Shown here one piece after another: positions 10,966 to 24,915 of a stretch of DNA of 64,000 nt. This DNA is from Dioscorea cayenensis subsp. rotundata (taxonomy: Eukaryota; Streptophyta; Magnoliopsida; Dioscoreales; Dioscoreaceae). The position numbers and the translations under genes are program-made. A model generated the notes under the pieces. That model was not told the DNA's origin, did not search any database, and was given only the letters and a program-made list of their open reading frames with translations. Within the stretch, counting starts at the first letter, position 1. Every line of letters starts with the position of its first letter. The stretch is taken from positions 22,500,305-22,564,304 of the forward strand of contig NC_052488.1 of the NCBI RefSeq assembly GCF_009730915.1. The letters run 5' to 3'.

Positions 10966-13071
10966 ATGGCTGCGGCGTCGCGGAGGCTGCGGGAGGTCCA
11001 GGCACAGCCGGGGAACAAGACGTGCGTTGATTGCTCTCAGAAGAACCCTCAATGGGCCTCCGTATCCTACGGCGTCTTCATGTGCCTCGAGTGCTCCGGC
11101 AAGCACCGTGGCCTCGGCGTTCACATCAGCTTCGTCCGCTCAGTCACCATGGACTCCTGGTCCGAGATCCAACTCAAGAAGATGGAGTCTGGTGGTAACG
11201 ATCGCCTCAACGCCTTCCTCTCCGGCTACGGCATCCCTAAAGAGACTGACATTGTCACCAAGTACAACACCAATGCCGCTGAAGTTTATCGCGATCGCAT
11301 CCAAGCCTTAGCCGAAGGCAAAACCTGGAAAGACCCTCCCGTCGAGAAAGAGAACCTGAAGAAATCCGGTGGTAAGCCGCCGACAGGAAGCAACAATGCG
11401 GCGGGTAAGACCGGGGGTAATTGGGATCACGACGACTTCCGATCGTCGAATAATAACATGAGGAGGAACCAGACAGTGGGGGATTTCAGGGCGGGGAGTG
11501 GCTCCCAACCATCGCGATCCAGGTCGACGGAGGATATGTACACAAGGGCGCAGATGGAGGCTTCGGAGGCGAACAAGGAGAACTTTTTCGCGATGAAAAT
11601 GGCGGAGAATGAAGTGAGGCCGGAGGGAGTGCCGCCGTCGCAGGGCGGCAAGTACGTTGGATTCGGATCAAACCCGGGGCCACCGCCGCCGCGAAGTAAC
11701 TCGCAAGGGGACATGTTCAAAGACACCGTCTCCGTTGTTTCACAGGTACCGTTTGTGTATATAATATATTATACATATTGAAAACCAAAGAGAAAAGGCC
11801 CTCATGAAGTCATGTGTATATATATATATATTATTATCAGATTATAATAAGACTAAATATATTTAAAACAGGTTTTTTTTTTTTTAAAAAAAAAAATATT
11901 GTCATCTATTTTTTCTACTAGTGTCTATATATATACATACGACGTAGATTTTGTAGACTGAATACTTGTGTTAAAAATTTCCATGTATATACACTCATCA
12001 CATAACTCGGACCTTTTGGCTCTTCGTTGGCCAATTATATTTATACCAGGAATTCTGGGATATATTTTCCTAGAATTTTTTCAACCCATTTTCTTAAATT
12101 TCTTTCTATTTTTTAAATTATATCCATATTTTTGGGACATATATATATATATACGTATATGCATTATAGACATATATATATATATATGCAAGGGAAATGA
12201 TCTAACAATTTTAATAAACATGTCCAAGGGAAATTTACTATCAATAATCAAATCCCACGGATAAATTTAGTTTGAATTAATGAAGAAGAAATAAAGACAA
12301 TTAAAGTTTGATTGTTTGAACCAAAAAATTAAACATTATTTAAAACTTGGGTCTTTTGTAATGGAACAGGGTTTCGGTCGATTATCCCTAGCTGCTGCCT
12401 CAGCGGCTCAGTCTGCTGCTAACGTTGTCCAAGCAGGCACAAAGGAACTGACTTCTAAGGTACCATACCTCCTTATTAAATACCCTCATATTCTAGTAGT
12501 ATTGCATTGCTACTACTTCTATTACTTGATACATATCTATGCATTTGCATATTAAAAATCTCAGGTGATGGATGGTGGCTATGATTACAAAGTGAATGAA
12601 ACAATCAACGTTGTAACAACAAAAACCACTGAAATTGGACACAAGACATGGGGGATCATGAAAGACGTCATAGCAATGACTTCACAGAAGGTTGAAGAAT
12701 ACACCAAAGATGGGAATGGATGGGCTGGTGGGGATGATTGGCAACTCAAAGAGAATGAGAAGAATGGGTACTACCAAAGGTTCAGGCAAGAAGTTGGTCA
12801 CTCTGATAACGAAACTTATAAAACTAACAAAGGTTGGGATAATTGGGAAAGTAACAACACCTCAGGCAAAAAACACAGGTCTTCTAACTCATGGGATGAT
12901 TGGGAAGAAGTGGGAGGAAAAAGCCAGGAAAAGAGAAGATCTGGTTCTGATGACTGGGCTGGGTGGGATGATGGCAAAGATGATAATAGTAATAACCATG
13001 GATCATATAATCATGGAACTAAGCACAATGGAAAATCCGATAATTCATGGTCTGAAGGTGGTTTTCACTAG
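10966..13071 (+). CDS. ADP-ribosylation factor GTPase-activating protein, AGD6/AGD7 type
   Basis: Three coding exons: 10966-11745, 12370-12459 and 12565-13071, phase 0 throughout, giving 458 aa (AGD6/7 are about 456-459 aa). The ArfGAP zinc finger CX2CX16CX2C uses Cys20, 23, 40 and 43; Arg48 in KHRGLGVH is the catalytic arginine. The middle is basic and Ser/Asn-rich; exon 2 adds an Ala-rich helix ([20 protein letters not shown]); exon 3 ends in Trp/Asp/Gly-rich low-complexity sequence (GWDNW, WDDWEE). AGD6/7 proteins stimulate GTP hydrolysis on ARF1 at the Golgi and control COPI traffic. GC content drops sharply from exon 1 to exon 3. Confidence 0.96.
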
Positions 13072-13690
13072 CCCTGAATCATCTACTACTCATGTCTTTT
13101 GACTTTCCTTTTACCATCAAATATGGAGATTCTTTGTTCATAAAATTTTTGTATAACATACTCTAAATTGCTAAATAAAGTATGTATTTGTGCTAAACAT
13201 TAATCAAATGCTTGGTTTTTACCTTCAGTTTCATGGTGTTGATGAGGAATTAATTGTATTATCTTGTCCTTTGATTTTTCTTGTGATGAGGCCACCACCA
13301 ATATACCTGCATGTAACTCGGGCACAACAACATGATACAACATTATGGTTATATAATTTCATATATCCTGTAAGAGATCCATAAAACATAGGTTTTTCAA
13401 TGGAAATCAAGACGAAATCAAATGCATATACCTTGTAATCACATGCAATTTACAAAACTGATCTCATAACAATGCACTGTATTTAAGGCAGGGGAAGGTA
13501 TGTACATGTTGAAAAAAGAAAAAGTATATAATCATTAAGAATTTCAATAGAACCTGGATGGTTGCATCCGCACATCCAGTGGGACAACAATCTCCATGGA
13601 TTTCAAAACTCCCTCCAGGTCCCTTCTCACCACTAATGGCAACACTGTCCTATAACATGGTAAAAAGCAAAATAAAAGGCAATATGAAAC
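13072..13690. other. Convergent 3' region, ArfGAP to ZFC3H1-like
   Basis: This 619-bp stretch lies between two 3' ends and should hold both 3' UTRs. No supported reading frame or repeat was found. Confidence 0.55.
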
Positions 13691-16600
13691 CTAGCAAAGC
13701 TCAATACCTCTTTCTTTTGCCATCTTTACAGTTAGATCGGCATTTCCAGTTTTCTTAGATATATCCAAATAGGATTGCCACAACCTTACTGAGAAAGGAT
13801 ACACAGAAACTGCCAGCTGATGGAACCACTGAGTAATACTTCCACATTCAAAATCTTTCAGAGCATGAGCAGCCTCAAACCATATTTGCTCTGGTGCTGC
13901 AGGGATAGCCTGGAGGATGGAGTTAACCAGAAGTGTTGTTGCCCAAAACATTACTGCATCATATACAACACTCGTGAGGTTGAACGTTTTGCCAGTCAAT
14001 TTATACACTGATAAAGCCAAAACATAGTTTGAAGGTGCAACTTCCATCAGAGGTTCAACAAAATCAACCAAATCCTTCGGCTTGTCAAAGTGCTCTGGAA
14101 GAAGCGATGGGCCATAACATGCTTCGAGGACAGAATTTAGTAGGGAATAATCCATAGAAGTTGGCCCAAGTATTTTGTTAACCAATTGTCGGATTCTAGG
14201 TTTCTTAATGTTCTGATAGTATCTTCTTGACAAGGGTTGCTGTACAATGGAAAAGCGGCAATCACTGAGGTAGCTTTTTATCAGCCCTAGTAAAACACTT
14301 GGTGCATCTTGCACATCTTTTGACTTGCTAATCATCACAAACGCAGCATGTTCTCTCACACAATGCTTGAAATCCTCCAAGGTTGCCAACTTTAATGCTT
14401 TACTGATTGCAGCAGATGCTTGTGAATGGTCTTTGTGCAGCAGTTTGTAAAGACTAAGATTAAGCACACTAAAGATATCATCCCTTGAGGTAGAAAGATA
14501 TGCATGTGAAGGCAATTTCACTGAATCATTTTTCATCTCCACCGTATTCCCAGTCTCCGTATCTTGTTTGACGCATGAAAAGTTATGATACCAGCGGTCA
14601 ATCACCTTCTGCACAAGTTCAATCCCACCCTCCTTCAGAATGAATTCAAAATACTGATTCCAGACACATTGTATGCCGGGAATTTCTTTCGGCCAATCGG
14701 AAAGTGTCTCTTCAAAACCTCGCAGCACATCATGTTCTCTGCACCTTGCCTGCAACCGAGCTGACAAAAGAATAAGCTCAATGCAGGTTGGATACATTCT
14801 CATGTATTTGACCAACAAATCAGCTAAGCAATGTAACCCTTCAAGTGCTGCTGCACATCTAAGATGGCAAATGACTAGAAAGTGCAGCGGCCGCTGATCT
14901 ACAGGATCCTTTTCATTGTTGTCTTCACAGTCTAGTGTCAACTTGTCTATTGCAAATCTCATTATATCTAAAGCCTGGTCTTTTTCATAATTTCCAACTT
15001 GAGCGCAAGGCCATTCATACTCAAATGGGAGCTCTTTCTCAAATTCAAACTGTAGTACTACAGCTTCAGGAAGCCTCTTGTAGATGGTCAGATACACACA
15101 GCAAAACCAGAACATACACCTATCGGATAGTATCAATTGTGAATACATATTGGACAACAATTTGTCATTGGAGTTGGAATTTGGCCTCACAAGTTGGTAG
15201 GTTCTATAGATGGCCCAATCCACGTTGTCAGACATCTGAAGGAAATCAACCATCTGCAGGAAAATATCTAATATGCATGCACTAATATACTTTCTCGCCT
15301 TGCCAGAGGCATCTACTTTGTTGGAAAAAGCATTCAGTGCGCTCACATACGCATTCAATCGATCACTAGGCTGCTTCCGGCTGTTTATATACATAAGCCA
15401 CAACTCATAAGAATGTTTATTATGTTCCACCTAAAAAAAAAAAGAGAATAGAATTGTATCATTATGTGACAACTATCAAACAAAGTTTTACCTCAGAAAC
15501 TATCAGGTAATCAGAGTATCAAATCAAATATATATATATAGCAAAAGATCACAGAAAGGTAGTTATTGTCTATTGATACAAATTTAATGGGCAGAATGAG
15601 CATGGGGAATGATATATGGTAAAGTTAAAATTATGCATATGGTTTCCTTCAAACATGTTTACTGTGAGACCAAATATAACTCAGATTCACAATGGAACTG
15701 AACATTGGCAAGCCATCCAAACCAGTAGAACAAACAATAAATCTGGACTTAAGCAAACAACTTCCGGAAAATAACAAGACAAACATATGCGACAAAGCAT
15801 GGAAAAAAAACCCATTTGTAATATTCCATCTCTGTATCACACTTGATATTGGTTGGTCCTTGCGCCAATGAAGGCTTCAGGATCACTGATGTTTCCTTTG
15901 TGCATCAATTATTGTTGACAAACAAAAACAGAATTAATCATTTGAGTATTACCTGGCATGGTATTCACATGCTAAACTCATGTATATAATGGATGCATTC
16001 AGCAGATCAAACAAGAAAGGCATAATGATCTTAGAACCAGGCTACATCAAAGGGTATTATCAATCATTTAAACCAACTAATGGCCAAAATCCTCTATAAT
16101 GGCAATTGTCATGTTAATAAAGTAAAGAACAATAGAATCTAAAAAAAAGGTAGCGTACTGCATATGGAAATAAGTCATCATTCCTTTGGCACATCTCCCC
16201 ACAGTAGTAAATGTGCAAATAGATGACCCATAGGTTGACTGAACTGGGGTAAGCCTCAATGCTTCGTGACAACAATGATAGAGCCTGACAAAATTAGCAA
16301 ACACAAAAATCTAATGATAAGTGGCGCCAATCAAATTATTCAAACAAACTGAAGCCATGCACAATGTGCATAAGCCTAAAAAAAGCATATTCTTCTGATA
16401 AAGGATTGATCTATGACTCCAAAAGATGCCTAATGGAACCATCTCGCTGCAAAGAATACCCTCAAAACACAACACATATATTGACCTATCTAAAATAAAA
16501 AAATAAAGAAAAAAAATCATATGATGTACAACCTGCTTTTGGTCTGGTCTGTTGAATGTGCCATTTAACAAATCAAGTGCCAACTCCAATGACTGCTCAG

Positions 16601-19600
16601 AATCGGTCAATCCTTTCATGGCTTGGATCTAAAATAGGAAAAGCACATTAACCATTTAGGTAAAAAAGCTTCATGAAAACGGCACACTATAAACAGCAAA
16701 ATTTAGATGACAGGATGAATCAACCAAATATAGCACCTTATCATATGTAGGATAAGTAGCAGCCACAAAGTTCAATGTAAATCTAGAAAAAATGCTAACA
16801 TAGAAACACGGAATGATTACGACATCCATAGGATCTCTATTGGCTATAGTAAACAAGCAGAAAGTTCTATTTTACCAAATAAGAAAATATAGTACCACAG
16901 TTTTCAAGTCAAGCTTCCTAGGATTAATAGAGGAAAAAAAAACCAAAGGAAGGAAACACAAGATGAATTCCACATAACTAAAAAGGAATTCTGACATGAG
17001 TCACACAACCATGACTTGAAAAGATTTGGTTTAACAGAAGTTTCTACCAAAAAAAAAAATCTGTCAACGGAAAAAATAGTATTGAGCAGCAAAGTACAAT
17101 CAATCGAATAAAGAGCAGTGGGAGCATATACAACATACGAGTATGCCATCTGGACTTTGAAAGAAGAAAGCTGGCCTGTTACTTTTATGGTCATCAGCAC
17201 TATGATCATCATCAGATTGTAAACACACTGCATCTGGAGGAAGTACCCTTTGAAAGGAAAAGGGTAAGATAGAACAGGTGGAAAAACCCCTTTGCCAAAA
17301 CTGCCAACTGTAGCGAGCCAGGATTGACTGTGATAGATGTGAACTGGCTTTCATAAGATACAATCCAATTTGGTAAGTTGGAATTGGCAGAAGATTTCGG
17401 TCAATGCCATAATGAGATCCAAAAGAAGCAGCAGTTTTTCCAAGAGTCAGTGGATGACCAACTTGACTGTCTGTGGTTATAGATAACAAGAAATAAGTAA
17501 TCAATTGGACTATTAAATTGAAAAGACTGCTTTCTACACACCTGAAGCCAAGGCAACTGAATCTTTAGTCGGCTTTAAGTTTTTGAAATGCTGCCATGGG
17601 CATTCCTCATCATTACATCTCCCTCTGAGCTCAAACATGCAGAAGGGCCAGAAGGAATCAATTGAAAGGATACTTGATTGGGAATCTTTCTCAATATTTC
17701 CACCATATCTTTCACCATACACTCTTGAACTGTTGTCCTCTCGACCTGGCATGCACTCAACAACCACCACTAGAGGACTATTGGACACACTATCCTTCTC
17801 AGGAAACTCATGGTCAATTTCAGACAATAAAAATTTCGCATGCCTCGAAACAATATGAAGACCCAAAGAAGGTAAGGACAAAACAGGTATGGCCACTTGC
17901 CAGCAGGATTCTTTTGAAATGGAGTTGGAGTTTCCAGGATTGCTAATTTTATGAGGCTCATCTACTGTATAGTCATTCCTAACAAAATCTTCATTTGAAG
18001 AATTATTATTCTCATGAGGCAGGGCAAATGCTTGTGATGAGGAGTCATCAAAGCAGCTTTGAGGCTTTTCAATACCTAAAAATATGAAAAATTAAGTCAT
18101 TAGGCAGCATTGAATGAAATCGGGAAAAAAAAATCAAACAAAGAAAAAGCGCTGCTACATGGTAAAATGATACTAAACATTGCAGTCAAATATATTCAAT
18201 ACATAAGAAAGTACAGAAATCACTTTGTAATTAGTACAGTGTTTCAAAAGACTCAAGTCCATTGGATCTTCTGAGTATATGTCACTGAAAGATTCTAATA
18301 CCCTATCCAATGACAGAAAATCTTTCATCGTGAAAGAAAATAACCAGAAGCTTAAATAATACTAATTTGCAAATCAATCATCAAGAAACTGAAAAGGTCA
18401 AAGAGAAAGCACACAGCATAGCAAGAAACCAGATTCAGATAAACTGGTACCAGCACATTAAACAAAATCAAATTAACAATCATGTATGACAAGTAGATGA
18501 TAAGTAGATCAGTAAGGAGAACTTTTATTTGAATTACCTTGAAAACTTGGTATTTGGTTTTTCTCTCCTTCAAGAGATTGCAATATGCTAGGAGTACATG
18601 GCTTCTTGTGGGCATCAGTACTAATAGCTTCTTTGTCAAAGATGCTTGTTTTACTTCCATCACTACTCTTGCACAAAGAAGATTTTTTACCTAATCTTGC
18701 TACTAGTTGAGACCTCAAAGAAGCTTCGAGTTCAAAATCACGTACATTCTCATTGGAAGGCTTGTTCATAAGTTTTTTTGCATTATTTCCATCAGTAATA
18801 TCACACGGTAATCCTGACCGAGGAATGCTGTTATCACATAGCAAATTCTCTTCAGTGCTATTGGCAGAAGCATTCTCATCAATGATACCAATGCCATCTT
18901 TAGGTTCTGAGGAGTCCCTATTTGGTTCATGACAGGGTTCAGATCCATAATTAAATACATTAATTGGGTTACTAGATAAGTCAACAAGAGCAACATCAGG
19001 GCATTGGATGCTAGACTCATAGCCCAACTCACACATAGCCTGGCAATTAACTGCCATTTCATGTTCAACATGCTGTAAGAGATCGCAGCTAGCACTTGGA
19101 GCAGTCTTTGGTAAGTCCATCCTAGTTCCTCTAGAATTCTGCCAACTTGAAGGCCACATAGAACTTGAAGCCTCCATCATCAAAGCTCTAGCTTGACAAG
19201 AAAATAAATCTCTCTTCCTATACAAAATAGTGCATTTTTCATTGGCCTCAATCAATGCTCTCTGTGCGTCACGATAAGCAATCAATGTGCGCCTTTCTTC
19301 AACCTCACACCTGCGCCTAAGCTCCTGTGCTTCTTCCAGTTCTTTGTCATGTAATTCCTCCAACTTGATCAAAGTTTGCAAGTTCGTATTACCCTCCCTT
19401 GAGATGGTTGTCTGTTTTAAACAGGATGAGATAGATACAAGCATCTCTTTAAACCAATTGCTGTTTATGCGGAAATACTGAGCCAATAGCACAGTTGCAT
19501 AAGAAAATGCTTATATTAAACATGTATAGATTTACCTCATCATTAACCAAGTTACTCATGGGAACAGAGACAGAATACTTCTCCAAAGCATTGGTGGATG

Positions 19601-22600
19601 TTGATAAAGGCATTCCAACATCAACTGTAGGAATAGTTTGCTGGCCTCTCTCTAGTTCATCTTTGTATGTTGCATCCTCAAGAAACATAGGAGAAGCATT
19701 ACTTTTCCTGGAGATGTTTAAATGCCTATTATCTGGTAAGCTCTGCCAAGTGTACAAGGAAAAGAGAGAATTACATCAAAATATGATGAAAAGAGTTCAA
19801 CAGCAATTCAATTGATATATAAAATTTACTAAAGTAAATCATGCATTTTACAGTTATCAAGTTTATCATATTAGTTAAAAAAGTCAGGTGTCAATATTCA
19901 TCATATTATTACAAGTTTATCAAGTCATCTAGCCCACCAACCAATTCAAGCAAGAGACAATAAGTATGGAAAAAGTACCTGATAACCATATGTCAACAAT
20001 TGAGTACCATATCACAAAAACAGGTTCAATACCATGTGCATAACAAGTTCATTTTCATAATTAATTCCCTAGGCGCTAGTGAAATATTATCAGAAAATAA
20101 ACCAATTGAGAGAAGCACCAACTGCATGTTATATTTAGGAGTAGGCCAGTCCAATAAGGGGCACGGACCTCAAAAGAAAGTATCATTTGATCTACAGGCG
20201 GTCTGTTTGTTAATGTGTTGGAATCCCCTTGCAAATTCCCATCATGAGACTCGCCCAAACTGCAAGAAATTCCAGAAGAAAATTTGATTTTACTTTGTAG
20301 CTGAAGGGGCATTCCAAGGTTTCCAACCATAAATGATGCAGCTTCCTGGGTTGGCCCCAAAGATTCATTGCCTTTCCTTGTGTTAACAGGAGCTTCAGAT
20401 GGCACAGGAACATGTACACTATGGCTTAGCAAGCTTGCATCTTTTGTACCTCTGTTATTTCCATGGTGTCCCATATCATCACTAGATGTGCCAAACAGTA
20501 CTTGCCCTTGAACTTGGTCACCAGAAATAAGTTTATTGTGCGCGTTTTCATCAAGCTTTGCACGTTTTAGAGCTTGTTCCTTCGGTGGCAAGCCTATAGT
20601 ATTAGCAGAAGTAAGTACATTGATACCAGCAGCCTGGGCATCCCGCTTCATGAAATAAGCTTGACGCTGGTTACTATACAAACCAGAAACCATTTCCTTG
20701 CTTTGAAATGTTGACTTTTGTTGAACCCTTGGTTCATTCTCTCTCTGAACCCTTAGTTCGTTCTCTCGCTGAACCCTCAGTTCATTCTCCCGTTGAACCC
20801 TTAGTTCATTCTCTCGTACAGCAATTTGACGTCTCAAACTTGCCAGTTGCTTATTTGCCAAATTTGCACTAAGTTGTGATTCATTCTCAAGGCTTGATGA
20901 ACCCTTGGCAATAGACGAATTCCTCTGAATGTTCAACTCCTTATCAACCAAAGAAGCCAGAGGACCCCTGTCCTTGGTTCCAGGTTTTTTAAAGTTCGTA
21001 GAGATGGATGGCATGCATGCATATTCCTTCTTCCAAACCTGCTTTGCTCTGGTACTTAGTGTATGTTGCAGAACTTCTGTCTGTAATTGTGGTGGGGTAC
21101 TTGACATTTTGGCTCTGGCCATATCAACTTTTTCACCTAGAGTGTTCTCTTGTCTACACTCTTCAGGGCCACTTTCACTGTCATCATCTGAGAAGCTTAT
21201 AACAAGATTATCATTTGATCCTTTCCCATGCCAACTGAGATTTCGGTTGTTCTCAGATTTAAATGTAGTTTTCTTTTTCTTAAAGCATTGATTGTAGTTC
21301 TGCGCAACTGATCCCTGATGCTGCTGCATATGGGTCATAACTAAATGGCTGGTGCGATATTGATTTACTGCTCAAAAGATGAAAGAAAATCATATAAAAA
21401 AACCAATGCAATTCTAGAGAAGCGAACCCAATCAGATCCAAATTGAAGTCTCAAAGTGCCAGATTATATTAAAAGTACAGTTCATAAACAAACAAAAGAT
21501 TTGTACCTGTTTTCCATACAAAGGAAATCATCAAAAATCATGTCACAACTAAATCCAATACAAAAGGAAAAGCTTCTTACAGAAAAATTGAGCGGAGAAA
21601 AATGTTATGTTAAAAAGTAAAAATAAAATATTTATCATAATGACAACAAAAAGGAAAGAAAAAGAGGGGGTGTTTAACGGGAGTATGTTTTCCTTCTGAA
21701 AGATTCTACTCTCTTAAGAATCTGACTTCTTTTCTTCCTTGTTGGATGTTAAATAGTTCTTCTATAAATTCATAAGCAAGCAGAAGAAAGCATAACCTGA
21801 AGACAACACAACATGATATACGTGTAACAAACAATATGACACTCATTGAATATGAACATAAGTCAGACACTAACTTTGGCATACATTAATTTTGACAGAT
21901 ATGGAAGTCGATAAAAACCTTCTGCCTTTGATGTCGGCATGCTAGTTTTCAAACTTCTAGAAGAGGCTATCAACACAGGACCAGGATCAGGCTCAATCGA
22001 TGCTTTATCCTCTTGCAGGGTAGTAGAAATAGAAGTACCCTATAAAAGAAACAAAACAAAAGGAGATCTGGTTACAAATAAAGGGTGCTTAATAAATACC
22101 GCAATCAACTTATCAATGATAAAAGGCAACAGGTGATCCGTATATCACTAGATAGTGTTTCATAAATTCCGCAATCAACTAAAGTGCTGAGATGAGAAAA
22201 GAGAAGTTGAATTACTTATGGCATTACAATTGGCATGATGAGCTAAAAGAAGAAGCATTGCAAAAACTTCTATGAAAATTTGGTCATATGTTCACAAACA
22301 TCTGGTGCATGCTAAACAACTTAAACACACACACACACACACACACACACATGAAATGATAGAACACATGGACTCCACCTATTCCCATGACCATATATTC
22401 TCCCCATATCTCACCAACACATCGTCAAACTATGTGGTTTTTCAGCCACGCAGAGAGACACCAAGGAAACAATAGTGCCTAAAAAAGCATGTGTACTGGG
22501 AATATAAGCATCTAAAAACTCATTCTAAAACATGCCATGCAAATTGGCAGATTTGAGCTTAAAGAAACACAGAAAATTTTTTTAATGCAAGCACAATGAT

Positions 22601-23983
22601 ATGCTCATGAATCTCTGGTGCACGTCAAACAACCCATACACACATAAATGAAAAGTACTGGAATGACAATATATGCACTCCTACGCATAGACACACATAC
22701 TGGCACACAGACAAAATAAAAGATCACGAGGACTCCACCTTTCACATATGCCATTGCGCTCCCAATATGTCACTAACATGTCAATTAACTATGTGATTCT
22801 TCAACAGCTTAGGGAAGCAAAGAAAACAATAGTGTCTAAAAGGTATGTGTACTCACATAGTCACATGAGAAGGTTCTAAAAATTCATTTCAAATCTTCTA
22901 CGCAAATAGGAATGGTGGAGCTAAAAAGAGCAAAACTTTCGACAAAACTTGTTCTGGAATCTATGACAAGTAGCAAACAATTCATACACACAACTAACCA
23001 CCCAAGTGCGCTAACAAGCACAAATACATGCACGTACACAGGCCCAAGTGCACGTGCATGTGCGTGGGCAAACATGCACCACAGACAAAACGGTAGATTG
23101 GAAAGACTACACCTATCACATATTTCGATACAACTCACATCTCACTAACATGTCATCTAACGGCGTATTCTTCAACCACATTGGACACGAGGAGGAAACA
23201 AAAGTGCCTACAAAAGGCAAGACAATCAACAACAGCATGACTTAAAAATCCATTCTCAAACCACTATGCAAATTGGAGTGGAGCTAAAAGAATAAATGTT
23301 AGCCAAAATGTTTATGCAAATTCAGTGATACCGATGTGTGCCTCCAACTGATCAAACAATTCGAAGACACAATCGCCCAAACACACTCACACACAAAAAT
23401 GCACATTCACACAAGTGTGTTGCAGAGAGTGTCGTGGGCACACATACAGATAAATCACACTCCCACCTATTCCATAATCCAATATTTTCCCAATGTCTCA
23501 CCAAAATTTCATCAACAGTTCAAAATTTTCAACCAGGCAGGGATATAGAAGCAATAGCAAACAATAAAAGATATGCCTGGTTGCGACATAATGATCTAAA
23601 AATTCATTCTAAATTAGATTCGAATAAAGGAGACATTGGTGTCATAGCCTGGATCAAATGCTGCTGCATATGAATGAGATAACATTAGAATCATCTCTTC
23701 TATCATAAATAGGGTTCAAAATGATCCACAAAAGGGGGCCAAAGCACATAAACAGCCATCAGGGTATCTTTGAGCTTCAGAAACCAACAATAGGTCATCG
23801 ATCAAGCTGATACGAGGTGAGAAATGGGGCGATTAGAAACCCTACCGGTTCATAACTGGGGGAGAGTTCGCCTTCTTCCCGGGAGCCAGAGGACTTGGGC
23901 CGCCGCGAGGGGCTAGGATTAGGGCTGGAACTGGGAAGGGAGGCGATGGCCTTGGCACGGAGCTCGTCTATCTTGGACTCCAT
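13691..23983 (-). CDS. ZFC3H1-like protein (putative C3H1 zinc finger, HAT-like repeats)
   Basis: Ten coding exons in 5' to 3' order: 23983-23846, 22039-21919, 21367-20169, 19742-19536, 19477-18538, 18075-17542, 17470-17139, 16628-16533, 16284-16159 and 15430-13691. Splice phases close to 1810 aa, near the size of plant and animal ZFC3H1. Start is MESKIDELRAKAIASL; an upstream in-frame ATG is less likely. The N-terminal half is polar and disordered (SDDDSESGPEE, charged repeats at 271-302, coiled-coil near 590-650). The zinc finger is C1014-X7-C1022-X4-C1027-X3-H1031 (FELRGRCNDEECPWQH). Exon 9 onward looks like HAT/TPR-type repeats (SVNLWVIYLHIYYCG, SYELWLMYINSRKQ). In animals ZFC3H1 links poly(A) RNA to the nuclear exosome through MTR4; a similar role here is inferred from family. 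Confidence 0.92.
20721..20816 (-). repeat. In-frame 24-bp tandem repeat coding RENELRVQ x4
   Basis: Four adjacent 24-bp units in exon 3 of the ZFC3H1-like gene code residues 271-302: three RENELRVQ and one RENEPRVQ. The DNA units differ at several bases, so the repeat is not brand-new. It probably extends a charged helix or coiled coil. Confidence 0.9.
22200..23620. repeat. Four diverged tandem units of about 360 bp in intron 1 of the ZFC3H1-like gene
   Basis: Landmarks recur in order. A GCAAATTGG-type block lies at about 22212, 22535, 22898 and 23265, each followed by GAGCTAAAAGA-like sequence. An ACTCCACCT-type block lies at about 22371, 22731, 23106 and 23461 (spacing 355-375 bp). CACTAACATGTC-like and ACAATAGTG-like blocks and AC-rich tracts sit between. 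The units are diverged, so the array is old. Open frames inside it (for example 23338-23673) are products of the repeat, not genes. Confidence 0.75.
22325..22350. repeat. (AC)n microsatellite
   Basis: Thirteen AC units inside the first unit of the intronic array. Confidence 0.95.
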
Positions 23984-24825
23984 GAGGCCGTGCTCCGCCA
24001 CAGACTGAGGGTGGTTTCGAGAACGAGCGCAGCGAGAGAGCGAGAGAGCGAGAGAGAGAGACAAGGAAATGTCCTAGCGTTGCACTTTAAACTATGTTTT
24101 TAATCATCAAAATTAATTATTTTAAATTGTGTTTAATAGAACTTTAGTTTTATTTGCCAAGAAGAATACTGCATTTTTTTTCTTTATTATTGAATTTTTT
24201 TAAAAAAAATTATATTTTTATCTCTCAAAGAACATGATACCTCACATCCATAGAAAGTCAAAGATTATAGGTTATTGAGAATTTACATATATAAAAATTA
24301 AGAAAACAACAAAAATAACATATTTTTAATAAATATTTTTCATATTTTCAATGAAAGCAGAATATCACAGAAGGGGTTCTGTTATTAATTTTTATATTCC
24401 ATTTAACCATCACATAACACCATTGCAAGTAGACATCCAATGCCAAGAATTATATCATCTGCATTTTAATTTTTTAAATAACAGAGTTGTTTGATTTAAG
24501 TTTGTACTATATTGTTGTAATCGCTATGGTGTATTGTTCTCTTGTGTTAATCTATTTTTTTTTCTTTAAAAAAAATCTCTTTATTTGATAAAAATAATTA
24601 AAAATAAATTTTTTTTACAAAATAAATAAACCAGTATTTATACTAATCTGTGGACTAGTGTCTTTGGGTATACTAATATTAATATAATTTAAAAAATTAA
24701 AAAAAAAATTTATTTTATTTTTTTCATACAACTACTTTTGAGTTGAGAGGAATTTAAACTTTTAACCTTTTAACATAGGAGAAAAATGAAATATAATTTT
24801 TCTAGCGGTAAACATAGTGTTATTT
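23984..24825. other. 5' flank of the ZFC3H1-like gene and AT-rich spacer
   Basis: The 5' leader contains a GAGA/CTCT run at about 24030-24060. Beyond it the DNA is very AT-rich with short A and T tracts and no recognisable gene. Confidence 0.5.
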
Positions 24826-24915
24826 TTTTTAAGTAACCTCAGTAATTGTCTACTGGTTAAAGCACTCCAGTCATATACAGGAAGTCGAGAATTTAACTCT
24901 TTTTCAATAAAAAAA
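24826..24915 (+). mobile_element. Possible tRNA-derived SINE remnant
   Basis: CTACTGGTTAAAGCACTCC resembles a Pol III A box and GAAGTCGAGAATTTAAC, about 30 bp later, a degenerate B box, followed by a pyrimidine run. It could be a decayed SINE head. No target duplication was found. Confidence 0.3.

Noticed and set aside
11968-12264. 98-codon frame inside the ArfGAP intron
   Set aside because: Hydrophobic, Ile/Tyr-rich translation of TA repeats; the intron is flanked by good splice sites and the exon phases close without it.
22200-23620. CRISPR-like array
   Set aside because: Units are about 360 bp, diverged throughout and lie in a plant intron; there is no short identical repeat with unique spacers.
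23338-23673. 111-codon plus-strand frame in intron 1 of the ZFC3H1-like gene
   Set aside because: It is read from the diverged 360-bp tandem units and resembles no protein.
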